NCBI GenBank assembly: GCA_017411935.1
Contig: JAFQPC010000202.1
Span: forward strand, 1-5,353
Reading direction: 5' to 3'
Source of the DNA: Clostridia bacterium
Lineage (GTDB): Bacteria; Bacillota; Clostridia; Oscillospirales; CAG-272
DNA: 5,353 bases
Below the pieces are notes generated by a model, which had not been told where the DNA came from, searched no databases, and worked only from the letters and a program-made list of their open reading frames with translations. How positions within the stretch are numbered: the first letter of the stretch is position 1; every line of letters begins with the position of its first letter. Below are positions 1-5,353 of this stretch, piece by piece. The translations under genes and the position numbers were made by a program.

Positions 1-203
1 ACCTGATGTTCTTCTCGAGCCGAGGTCTCACGGAAGACGGACGCATCACCGACTCGTCGGTCGAAGAATCCCGATTGCGCCAAGTGATGATGCAACACGC
101 AAAGAAAAAGATCTATCTCTACGACACTGCCAAACTCGGCAAAGAGTATATGGTCAACCTTTGCCATATCGACGAGGTCGATGAAGTCGTGAGTGAAATT
201 TAA
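1..203 (+). CDS. DeoR-family transcriptional regulator, C-terminal fragment (5' end outside window)
   Basis: This is the last ~67 codons of a gene that begins before the window; the ATG at 6 is an internal codon, since the frame is open back to the edge. The visible residues match the end of the DeoR C-terminal sensor domain (DeoRC): FFSSRGLTEDGRITDSSVEE, then a basic AKKKIYLYDTAKLGKEY block like the family's 'a++vilLaDssKfg' phosphosugar-site region, and a closing HIDEVDEVVSE strand like the usual 'l.did.vITD'. The N-terminal helix-turn-helix is not visible. In this family the C-terminal domain generally senses a phosphorylated sugar and the protein usually represses a nearby sugar operon. 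It converges on rhaA, so control of the rhamnose genes is a reasonable guess (the Bacillus subtilis rhamnose cluster has a DeoR-type regulator), but its own operon lies to the left and could be the real target. The TAA stop is followed directly by a hairpin. Confidence 0.85.
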   Translation, partial: LMFFSSRGLTEDGRITDSSVEESRLRQVMMQHAKKKIYLYDTAKLGKEYMVNLCHIDEVDEVVSEI

Positions 204-220
204 AATAAAAAATCGCTTCC

Positions 221-254
221 CAAAACCGTCGGGACGTAGGGTCCGACGGTTTTG
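221..254. terminator. Bidirectional rho-independent terminator candidate
   Basis: The left arm 221-235 (CAAAACCGTCGGGAC) pairs with the right arm 241-254 (GTCCGACGGTTTTG), giving 14 base pairs with one bulged G and a 5-base loop GTAGG. It sits 17 bases after the regulator's stop. On the plus strand the arm ends in TTTTG and runs into TTCCTT. On the minus strand the A-rich stretch 204-214 becomes a T-rich tail a few bases after the stem. It could therefore end both the regulator transcript and any rhaA read-through. Confidence 0.75.
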
Positions 255-267
255 TTCCTTAAAAGAC

Positions 268-319
268 GAAAACCGCACAGATGAAATGGCAACAAACCAA
301 GTCATTCTGTGCAGTTTTC
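268..319. terminator. Second stem-loop, likely terminator, better paired on the minus strand
   Basis: GAAAACCGCACAGA (268-281) pairs with TCTGTGCAGTTTTC (306-319). The stem extends past a bulge through TGA (282-284) and TCA (302-304), leaving a 17-base loop. The single irregular position, 274 with 313, is a C-A mismatch in plus-strand RNA but a G-U wobble in minus-strand RNA, so the stem is continuous only in the rhaA transcript. T-rich runs follow on both strands (TTTTCTTTT at 315-323 on plus; the complement of 261-272 on minus). A role ending the rhaA transcript is inferred. Confidence 0.6.
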
Positions 320-324
320 TTTTG

Positions 325-354
325 CCTACTTTTCTTTTCCAAAAGAAAAGTAGG
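325..354. repeat. Perfect palindrome, 14-bp arms, 2-base centre
   Basis: CCTACTTTTCTTTT (325-338) is exactly mirrored by AAAAGAAAAGTAGG (341-354) around CC. It begins 8 bases past the rhaA stop. In RNA the innermost pairs must open to form a loop. Neither strand has a clean T tract immediately after the stem, so it is not a textbook terminator, though it could stabilise the rhaA 3' end. From memory, palindromes of the CCTACTTTTCTT type recur in Oscillospiraceae-like genomes, which would make this one copy of a dispersed element; only one copy lies in this window. Confidence 0.75.
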
Positions 355-362
355 GCGCGTCC

Positions 363-1607
363 TTATCTCTTTGCAAGAACTTTTTCTTCGTAATCCTTCA
401 CCTCAGCGTACCACTCGTCGCCTGCCTTGACACCGCACTGCTCACAGTACTCTGCCCAGACAGCGCCCCAAGGATATTCCTTGTAGCTCTCCTGCAAGAG
501 CATCAGCTCGGTGAATTTTCCCTCTGCCTGAAGCTTTGCCAGCTCTGCGTGAGGCGTAAGCATTGCGATCAGCATTGCCTTGCGGAAGTTGCGAAGTCCG
601 AGCACCCACGCAGCAATACGGTTGATGCTTGCGTCAAAGTAGTCGAGCGCGATGCAAACGTCGTCCATTCTGCCGCTTGCCACGATCTCCTTGGCGATCT
701 CACGCGTCTCGTCGTCCAGACGGATGACGTGATCGGAGTCCCAACGCACAGCGCGCGTCACGTGGAGTGCGAGCTTCGGCGCGAAGCAAAGCATCGACGA
801 GATCTTATCCGAGACAAGCTCGGTGGGGTGATAGTGTCCGTTGTCCATCAGCGGAATGATACCGCGGCTGAGCACGTAGCCAAGTCCGAACTCGGCAGAG
901 CCGACCGTGTAGGATTCGAAACCAATGCCAAACACTTTTGATTCGAGACAAACGAGAACCTTTTCGCGGTCGTAGCCGATACCGAGGATCTCATCCATCG
1001 AAGCGGCAAAGCGCTGTCTCGGAGAAAGTCTGTCGGCAGGAATATCCTTATAGCCGTCGGGGATCCATACGTTCATCACGCAAGGAATGCCCGTCTCGTT
1101 GGCAAAATACTCGGCAATACGCAGACACGCCTGACCGTGGCGGATCCAGAACTTGCGGATCTCATCGTCGGGCGAGGAGAGTGTCAGTCCGTTTGCCTTG
1201 GGGTGCGAGAAGAAGGTGGGGTTGAAGTCAATGCCCATGCCTCTTTCCTTGGCGAATGCTACCCACTTAGCAAAATGCTTGGGCTCGAGCGCATCGCGGT
1301 CAGCCCACTCACCGTCCTCAAAGATGGCGTAGCAGGCGTGCAGATTGAGCTTGTGCGCGCCGCCGTCGAGCGAGAGCACCTTGTCGATGTCTGCCATCAG
1401 CTCATCGGGCGTTCTTGCGCGTCCGGGATAGTTGCCCGTCGTCTGAATACCGCCGCTGAGGTCGCCTTTAAAATCAAAGCCCTTGACGTCGTCGCCCTGC
1501 CAGCAATGCAGAGAAACGGGAAGATTGCGGAGCTTTGCGATCACAGCATCGGTATCAATGCCGATCTTTGCGTAGGTTTCTTTTGCGAGGATGTATGCCT
1601 GATTCAT
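363..1607 (-). CDS. rhaA: L-rhamnose isomerase
   Basis: Cytoplasmic metal-dependent isomerase that converts L-rhamnose to L-rhamnulose, the first catabolic step. The 414-residue product is close to the E. coli enzyme (419) and colinear with it from the N-terminal LPVSLHCWQGDD block (29-40) through GGIQTTGNYPG (52-62) to the C-terminal YEEKVLAKR. The TIM-barrel metal ligands known in E. coli are all present at a constant offset of 12: E222, D255, H282, D290, D292 and D322, in the contexts ESKVFGIG, LMDNGHYHPTE, ALHVTRAVRWDSDH and ALDYFDASINR. The start at 1607 is backed by AAGGAA at 1615-1620, 7 bases upstream, and matches the family N-terminus. It follows rhaB after a 27-base gap, so the two are almost certainly cotranscribed. 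No truncation or frameshift is seen. Confidence 0.97.
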   Translation of the reverse strand: MNQAYILAKETYAKIGIDTDAVIAKLRNLPVSLHCWQGDDVKGFDFKGDLSGGIQTTGNYPGRARTPDELMADIDKVLSLDGGAHKLNLHACYAIFEDGEWADRDALEPKHFAKWVAFAKERGMGIDFNPTFFSHPKANGLTLSSPDDEIRKFWIRHGQACLRIAEYFANETGIPCVMNVWIPDGYKDIPADRLSPRQRFAASMDEILGIGYDREKVLVCLESKVFGIGFESYTVGSAEFGLGYVLSRGIIPLMDNGHYHPTELVSDKISSMLCFAPKLALHVTRAVRWDSDHVIRLDDETREIAKEIVASGRMDDVCIALDYFDASINRIAAWVLGLRNFRKAMLIAMLTPHAELAKLQAEGKFTELMLLQESYKEYPWGAVWAEYCEQCGVKAGDEWYAEVKDYEEKVLAKR

Positions 1608-1634
1608 TCTGAAATTCCTTTCAAATTATTCGAT

Positions 1635-3029
1635 TTAAATATTGATCTTCTTTACGTCAAAGGACGCAAATACTGCTTCTCTTGCTTCTGCGATCGACGA
1701 GAAGACACCCGTGCCGAGCATCTGCGCGAGCAGGTTACCAATGGCAGTTGCCTCGGTCGGACCTGCATAAACGGGAATGTCGATCGCCTTTGCCGTCAGC
1801 TCGCTCAAATAATCGTCCTTCGTGCCGCCGCCGATGATATGGAGCGCGTCGGGCTTCTTGCCCATCACCTCGGTGATCTCGTCGATCGTCTCGGCGTAGC
1901 AATCGGCAAGGCTGTGGTAAACGCAGCACATCATATGGTCCAGAGGCATCTCGGGAGCGTCGCAGTAGGTCTTGATCGCTTCCATCATGCTCTTGGGCGC
2001 GAGGAAAGCATTGTCGTTGACGTTGATGCGGTACTTCGTATCGCCAAGGTCGGTCGCCATCTGGCAGAGATCGTTAAAGGAATACTTTCCGCCGAGCTCT
2101 TTCTTGATCGACTGAATGATCCAAAGACCCATAATATTCTTGAGGAAACGGTAGCGGTGGTTAAATCCGCCCTCGTTGGTAAAGTTGTGGTCAAAGGCTT
2201 CCTTCGAGGAATTTGCCTTCATCGACTCCACACCCATCAGCGACCACGTACCCGAGCTGATGTAAACGATATTATCCGAGTTGGTGGGAACAGCAAGCAC
2301 TGCCGAGCCCGTATCGTGAGACGCAGGGTGCATCACCGTCAGATCGTATCCAACACGCTCTGCGATCTCGGGGCGAAGATTTCCAACCGTTTCTCCGGGC
2401 ATCGAGAGCTTGCCAAAGAGGTGCTTCGGATAGCCGAGACGCTCAATGAGCTCAAGATCCCACTCACCCGTCTCAATGTTCACGAGCTGTGCGGTCGTGG
2501 CTTCGGTGTACTCCTGATGAGCAACGCCCGTCAGGCAGTAGCCGAGGTAGTCGGGCATCATCAGGAAGGTCTTTGCCTTCGCGAGCTGCTCGGGAGCCTG
2601 CTCCTTGAGTGCCATCAGCTGATAGATGGTGTTATACATCTGCTTCTGAATGCCCGTGCGAGCATAGAGCTCGTCGTGGGAAATGCGCTCGTAGACCTTT
2701 TCATCCATTCCCTCGGTGCGCGCGTCACGGTAGCCGACAGCATCGCCGATGACCTTGCCTTCTTCGTCGAGAAGCAGGAAGTCAACGCCCCAGGTGTCAA
2801 TTCCCATATACGAGGGGATCTTTCCGATCTCGGCACACTTCTTCATACCTGCGATCACGTTCTCGGCAAGAGCGACGTGATCCCAGCAGTAGTGACCGTT
2901 CTTCATTTCAATTCCGTTCGGGAAGCGGTAAACCTCCTCAAGTTGAATTTTTCCGTCCTCGACCCAACCGAGGATATGTCTTCCGCTCGACGCGCCGATA
3001 TCAACGGCGAGATAGTATGTAGGTTTCAT
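1635..3029 (-). CDS. rhaB: L-rhamnulokinase (FGGY carbohydrate kinase)
   Basis: Phosphorylates L-rhamnulose to L-rhamnulose-1-phosphate with ATP in the cytoplasm. The 464-residue product has the two-domain FGGY/actin-like kinase layout: an N-terminal phosphate loop DIGASSGR (10-17), the substrate-side block GIDTWGVDFLLLD (76-88) and YRDART (100-105), the catalytic-base segment ASHDTGSAV (236-244, base D239), the second phosphate loop ISSGTWSLMG (258-267), NEGG (285-288), the adenosine motif IIGGGTKDDYL (398-408) and C-terminal GPTEATAIGN (423-432). These match rhamnulokinase specifically rather than xylulokinase or glycerol kinase. An in-frame ATG at 3062 would add 11 residues, but ATG 3027-3029 has an ideal AAAGGAG site and starts at the family's usual point. 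It lies 69 bases after pyrI and 27 before rhaA; the aldolase gene is not adjacent on either side. Confidence 0.96.
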   Translation of the reverse strand: MKPTYYLAVDIGASSGRHILGWVEDGKIQLEEVYRFPNGIEMKNGHYCWDHVALAENVIAGMKKCAEIGKIPSYMGIDTWGVDFLLLDEEGKVIGDAVGYRDARTEGMDEKVYERISHDELYARTGIQKQMYNTIYQLMALKEQAPEQLAKAKTFLMMPDYLGYCLTGVAHQEYTEATTAQLVNIETGEWDLELIERLGYPKHLFGKLSMPGETVGNLRPEIAERVGYDLTVMHPASHDTGSAVLAVPTNSDNIVYISSGTWSLMGVESMKANSSKEAFDHNFTNEGGFNHRYRFLKNIMGLWIIQSIKKELGGKYSFNDLCQMATDLGDTKYRINVNDNAFLAPKSMMEAIKTYCDAPEMPLDHMMCCVYHSLADCYAETIDEITEVMGKKPDALHIIGGGTKDDYLSELTAKAIDIPVYAGPTEATAIGNLLAQMLGTGVFSSIAEAREAVFASFDVKKINI

Positions 3030-3036
3030 AAAATTT

Positions 3037-3043
3037 CTCCTTT
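3037..3043 (-). promoter_or_regulatory. Ribosome binding site that fixes the rhaB start
   Basis: Minus-strand AAAGGAG lies 7 bases before the ATG at 3027-3029. It falls inside the reading frame of the longer candidate starting at 3062, which has no comparable site placed for it, so the shorter protein is preferred. Confidence 0.85.
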
Positions 3044-3063
3044 GAAGTTGATGATAATTCAAG

Positions 3064-3087
3064 TCTCCCCCAAAGGGAGAGCCCTTT
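3064..3087. repeat. Two overlapping, mutually exclusive hairpins between pyrI and rhaB
   Basis: In minus-strand order, hairpin 1 pairs AAAGGG (3087-3082) with CCCTTT (3077-3072) around CTCT. Hairpin 2 pairs TCTCCC (3080-3075) with GGGAGA (3069-3064) around TTTGG. Both need CCC at 3077-3075, so only one can form at a time. Neither is followed by a T tract, so neither is a convincing terminator. The stretch also resembles, from memory, the start of CTCCCTTTGGGGGAG-type repeats scattered in clostridial gut genomes, so it may be an eroded repeat rather than a switch. Confidence 0.5.
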
Positions 3088-3098
3088 TATTGCGTTTT

Positions 3099-3524
3099 TT
3101 ACTGTTCCGTGCTTGCCTTGGTCTCGCAGTAGATGCAACGGTAAATGTTGTTTTCTCGGTCGGTGAGCTTGAATTTGTGCGCAAGCTCCTGCTCACACGA
3201 GGTAATGCAACGAGGATTCTTACAGCGAATGACCCCCGTCAGATATTCGGGAAGATCGATCGACTTCTTCTCAACGAGGACACCGTCACGAATGATGTTG
3301 ACGGTCACAGCGGGAGCAAAAAATCCGATCAGATCGAGATTGAGCGAAATATTCGCGTCGATCTTGATGATATCCTTTTTTCCCATCTTTTTGCTGGGAA
3401 CGTTCTTAATGAGCGCGATCGAGCAATCGAGCGCATCGAGTCCCAAAAGGTCGTAAAGCTTCATTCCGCGACCCGCGGGAATGTGGTCGATGACAAAGCC
3501 GTTATGGATCGAATCAATATTCAT
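3099..3524 (-). CDS. pyrI: Aspartate carbamoyltransferase regulatory chain
   Basis: Non-catalytic zinc-binding subunit that joins PyrB trimers into the allosteric holoenzyme and binds nucleotide effectors. The 141-residue product is slightly shorter than E. coli PyrI (153), mainly at the N-terminus. The allosteric domain keeps counterparts of the E. coli nucleotide-site residues: D13 in VIDHIPAG (E. coli D19), K50 and K54 in GKKDIIKID (K56, K60), N76 in AVTVN (N84) and a lysine at 86/87 (K94). The zinc domain has C101 and C106 (CKNPRC) and C130 and C133 (CIYC), the expected C-X4-C...C-X2-C. The complete effector site suggests a nucleotide-regulated enzyme; which nucleotides act is unknown. 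The ATG overlaps the pyrB stop in ATGA. A GAAGGAGG sequence lies 13 bases upstream, rather far, so coupling to pyrB translation is likely. Confidence 0.96.
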   Translation of the reverse strand: MNIDSIHNGFVIDHIPAGRGMKLYDLLGLDALDCSIALIKNVPSKKMGKKDIIKIDANISLNLDLIGFFAPAVTVNIIRDGVLVEKKSIDLPEYLTGVIRCKNPRCITSCEQELAHKFKLTDRENNIYRCIYCETKASTEQ

Positions 3525-4447
3525 ACGATTTTACCTGCCTCCTTCAAAAGTTTGAGAATGAGTGCCATACGAACGTACTTCGCGCAGAGCACCTGCTTGA
3601 AATAGCACGCACGGGGATCGTCGTCGATGGCAACGCTGATCTCGTTGACACGGGGCAGCGGGTGCAGAATGCAGAGATCGGGCTTTGCCGCCGTCAGCTT
3701 CTGCGGAGTCAAAATATAGCTGTCCTTGAGACGCAGATAATCTTCTTCGTTGAAGAAACGCTCCTTCTGCACGCGCGTCATATAGAGTACGTCGAGCTCG
3801 GGCATCACGACCTCAAGGTCGGTCGTCTGCACGTAAGTGATCCCTTTCTTTTCAAGCACGTCGGTCTTGACGTAGCTCGGAAGCTTCAGCTCATCGGGCG
3901 AGATCAGCACGATGCGAACGTTCTCGTAACGTGCCAGCGCGTTGATGAGCGAGTGAACGGTACGTCCAAACTTAAGATCGCCGCAAAAGCCGATGGTAAA
4001 GTTGTCGAGCTTGCCCTTTTCACGACGGATCGTAAGCAGGTCGGCAAGCGTCTGCGTGGGGTGGTTGTGTCCGCCATCGCCTGCGTTGATCACGGGGATC
4101 GACGCCGCCTGCGCCGCGACAAGAGGCGCGCCCTCTTTGGGGTGTCGCATCGCAATAATATCCGCATAGCAGCTGATGACCTTGGCAGTATCCGAAACAC
4201 TCTCACCCTTTGAGGACGAGGAGTTCTGCGCGTCGGAAAAACCGATCACGCTTCCGCCAAGCTCGATCATTGCCGCCTCAAAACTAAGACGCGTTCTCGT
4301 CGAGGGCTCGAAAAAGAGGGTTGCCAGCTTCTTTCTCTTACAGCACTCGGCATATTTATCGGGATTGGCAATAATATCGTCGGCAGTATCAAGAAGCTCA
4401 TTGACCTCCTCTACCGAAAAATCCAAAATATCAATCAAGCTTTTCAT
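3521..4447 (-). CDS. pyrB: Aspartate carbamoyltransferase catalytic chain
   Basis: Condenses carbamoyl phosphate with L-aspartate to N-carbamoyl-L-aspartate, the committed step of pyrimidine synthesis. The 308-residue product is near the E. coli length (311). In order it has the carbamoyl-phosphate loop FFEPSTRTR (45-53), the 80s loop SSSKGES with K80, which reaches into the neighbouring subunit's active site, [11 protein letters not shown] (126-136), the aspartate-domain MTRVQKERF (223-231, like the E. coli 240s loop start) and LHPLPRVNE (261-269). These separate it from ornithine carbamoyltransferase, which has other aspartate/ornithine-side motifs. A longer in-frame start at 4468 forms TAATG with the pyrE stop but has no ribosome site; ATG 4445-4447 does, and gives the family N-terminus. 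It is cotranscribed with pyrE (20-base gap) and overlaps pyrI by 4 bases, so the two chains should be made together. Confidence 0.97.
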   Translation of the reverse strand: MKSLIDILDFSVEEVNELLDTADDIIANPDKYAECCKRKKLATLFFEPSTRTRLSFEAAMIELGGSVIGFSDAQNSSSSKGESVSDTAKVISCYADIIAMRHPKEGAPLVAAQAASIPVINAGDGGHNHPTQTLADLLTIRREKGKLDNFTIGFCGDLKFGRTVHSLINALARYENVRIVLISPDELKLPSYVKTDVLEKKGITYVQTTDLEVVMPELDVLYMTRVQKERFFNEEDYLRLKDSYILTPQKLTAAKPDLCILHPLPRVNEISVAIDDDPRACYFKQVLCAKYVRMALILKLLKEAGKIV

Positions 4448-4455
4448 CGCATTTG

Positions 4456-4462
4456 CTCCTTT
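4456..4462 (-). promoter_or_regulatory. Ribosome binding site that fixes the pyrB start
   Basis: Minus-strand AAAGGAG lies 8 bases before the ATG at 4445-4447. It sits in the pyrE-pyrB gap and would be coding sequence if the upstream ATG at 4466-4468 were used, which argues for the shorter start. Confidence 0.85.
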
Positions 4463-4467
4463 CGGCA

Positions 4468-5124
4468 TTATGCTTTTGCGCCGTAGATTTCAAGGTATGC
4501 CTTGATCCTTGCAACGTCCTCGGCATTCTGTCCCTTGCCTTCCAGATACTCGATGATATCGTAAACGTCAACGATCGAGTATACGGGGAAACCGAACTGC
4601 TCCTCGATCTCCTGCATTGCGCCCTTCTCGGTCTGTCCCTTTTCCTTGCGGTCCACCATAATGAAGGTGGCCGAAACCTTGACGTCCTCGAGGTGCGAAA
4701 GGATCTCCATACTCTCACGGATCGCCGTACCCGCGGTGATCACGTCCTCGATGATAACGATCTCCTCGCCTGCGGTCGGTACGTAGCCGACGAATACGCC
4801 GCCCTCTCCGTGATCCTTGACTTCCTTGCGGTTGAAGAAGAACGGAACGTTGAGTCCCTTCTTCGAGAGAGCCACAGCCGCCGACACCGACAGCGAAATG
4901 CCCTTATACGCAGGTCCGTACAGAACTGCTTTCTTCTCGCCAAGCTTCTCGAAATACGCCTTTGCGTAGAACTCACCGAGCGTTGCGATATCCTCGCCCG
5001 TCTTGATCATTCCCGCATTGATGAAATAGGGGATCTTTCTTCCGCTCTTTGCGGTAAAATCTCCGAATTTAAGCACGCCTGCGCGCTCCAGAAATTCAAT
5101 AAATTCTCTCTTGTAGCTTTCCAT
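4468..5124 (-). CDS. pyrE: Orotate phosphoribosyltransferase
   Basis: Transfers the phosphoribosyl group of PRPP to orotate, giving orotidine-5'-monophosphate, the penultimate step to UMP. The 218-residue type I phosphoribosyltransferase contains GPAYKGI (70-76), the flexible catalytic loop [13 protein letters not shown] (97-109, with K103 matching the E. coli catalytic lysine and H105) and the PRPP-binding motif [11 protein letters not shown] (124-134). These with the length (E. coli 213) indicate the enterobacterial/OPRT type acting as a homodimer with shared active sites. The start at 5124 has GAGGAG at 5132-5137, 7 bases upstream, inside the short gap after pyrF. Its TAA overlaps an ATG (TAATG) that is probably not used. 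A fusion with pyrF, seen in some organisms, is absent; the two are separate neighbouring genes. Confidence 0.97.
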   Translation of the reverse strand: MESYKREFIEFLERAGVLKFGDFTAKSGRKIPYFINAGMIKTGEDIATLGEFYAKAYFEKLGEKKAVLYGPAYKGISLSVSAAVALSKKGLNVPFFFNRKEVKDHGEGGVFVGYVPTAGEEIVIIEDVITAGTAIRESMEILSHLEDVKVSATFIMVDRKEKGQTEKGAMQEIEEQFGFPVYSIVDVYDIIEYLEGKGQNAEDVARIKAYLEIYGAKA

Positions 5125-5139
5125 GATGATTCTCCTCTC

Positions 5140-5353
5140 TTAGTCTACAAATTCACGAACACAGCGCTCGTATGCCGCCACGGGGTCTTCTGCCGCCGTG
5201 ATCGGTCTGCCAACGACGATGTAATCCGAGCCGATCTTCTTTGCCTCGGCAGGGGTCATCACACGCTTCTGGTCTCCAATGTCTCCATCAGCGAAGCGAA
5301 CACCGGGGGTGACGGTAAGGAAAGCGTCGCCACACTTCTCGTGAACCTTACCG
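5140..5353 (-). CDS. pyrF: Orotidine-5'-phosphate decarboxylase, C-terminal fragment (5' end outside window)
   Basis: The last 70 codons and stop of the enzyme that decarboxylates OMP to UMP. The visible part covers the end of the TIM barrel: TVTPGVRF (13-20 of the fragment), [15 protein letters not shown] (23-37) and [10 protein letters not shown] (43-52), then a final helix ending REFVD. The TPG.R, GDQ.R..TP and GR.IT blocks are the phosphate-binding end of OMP decarboxylase; E. coli PyrF has TPGIR, GDQRRIMTP and IGRPVT in the same order. The N-terminal DxKxxD catalytic block lies outside the window and cannot be checked. TAA is at 5142-5140, 15 bases before the pyrE start, so the genes are one transcription unit. 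Confidence 0.95.
   Translation of the reverse strand, partial: GKVHEKCGDAFLTVTPGVRFADGDIGDQKRVMTPAEAKKIGSDYIVVGRPITAAEDPVAAYERCVREFVD

Noticed and set aside
193..393. Short plus-strand open frame of 66 codons starting inside the regulator's end.
   Set aside because: It runs through the three inverted repeats and into the rhaA 3' end. It has no ribosome site and no family resemblance.
3030..3062. N-terminal extension of RhaB by 11 residues.
   Set aside because: The extension contains the ribosome binding site for the inner start and has no counterpart in the family.
3044..3098. Promoter for rhaB in the pyrI-rhaB gap.
   Set aside because: TATCAT-like and TTGGGG-like hexamers occur, but at far too short a spacing for a sigma-70 type promoter, so none is called.
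1137..3605. An 822-codon plus-strand open frame antisense to rhaA, rhaB and pyrI.
   Set aside because: It is in exact codon register with all three minus-strand genes, since both gaps (27 and 69 bases) are multiples of three. It stays open because those genes avoid TTA, CTA and TCA codons in this stretch. It is closed shortly after pyrB begins in another register. The translation shows no recognisable domain, while the opposite strand encodes three clear families.
3662..4213. Plus-strand open frame of 183 codons opposite pyrB.
   Set aside because: It is antisense to a highly conserved catalytic gene, no recognisable domain was seen, and it is explained by composition.
4448..4468. N-terminal extension of PyrB by 7 residues from the TAATG overlap with pyrE.
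   Set aside because: It has no ribosome binding site, the family starts at the inner methionine, and a strong AAAGGAG precedes the inner start.

Overview
The window is an ordinary stretch of bacterial chromosome carrying two metabolic modules. Both are transcribed on the minus strand, and a regulator fragment points at them from the left. Strong AAGGAG/AAAGGAG ribosome binding sites, the clostridial-looking PyrI, a DeoR-type regulator and short dispersed palindromes suggest a member of Bacillota, class Clostridia, probably a gut lineage near Oscillospiraceae. The taxonomic call is inference. Base composition looks slightly above half G+C by eye and is even across the genes, with no sign of recent transfer.

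Layout, left to right. Positions 1-203 (+) are the C-terminal end of a DeoR-family repressor. Positions 204-362 are a convergent intergenic region packed with three consecutive inverted repeats, two of them plausible bidirectional terminators. Positions 363-1607 (-) encode L-rhamnose isomerase (rhaA) and 1635-3029 (-) encode L-rhamnulokinase (rhaB). A 69-base gap (3030-3098) holds two mutually exclusive short hairpins. Positions 3099-3524 (-) encode the aspartate carbamoyltransferase regulatory chain (pyrI), 3521-4447 (-) its catalytic chain (pyrB), 4468-5124 (-) orotate phosphoribosyltransferase (pyrE), and 5140-5353 (-) the C-terminal end of orotidine-5'-phosphate decarboxylase (pyrF, cut by the window edge).

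Transcription order is pyrF-pyrE-pyrB-pyrI-rhaB-rhaA. The pyr genes are tightly packed (15 and 20 base gaps, then a 4-base ATGA overlap) and cover the committed step (PyrBI) and the last two steps (PyrE, PyrF) of UMP synthesis. RhaA and RhaB turn L-rhamnose into L-rhamnulose and then L-rhamnulose-1-phosphate; the aldolase that would follow is not in the window. No promoter is evident between pyrI and rhaB, so either rhaBA has a cryptic promoter there or is read through from the pyr genes. The DeoR-type protein is a candidate rhamnose regulator by position only.

I found no previously undescribed system. The items most worth a second look are the pyr/rha junction with its alternative hairpins and the three-hairpin convergent region.
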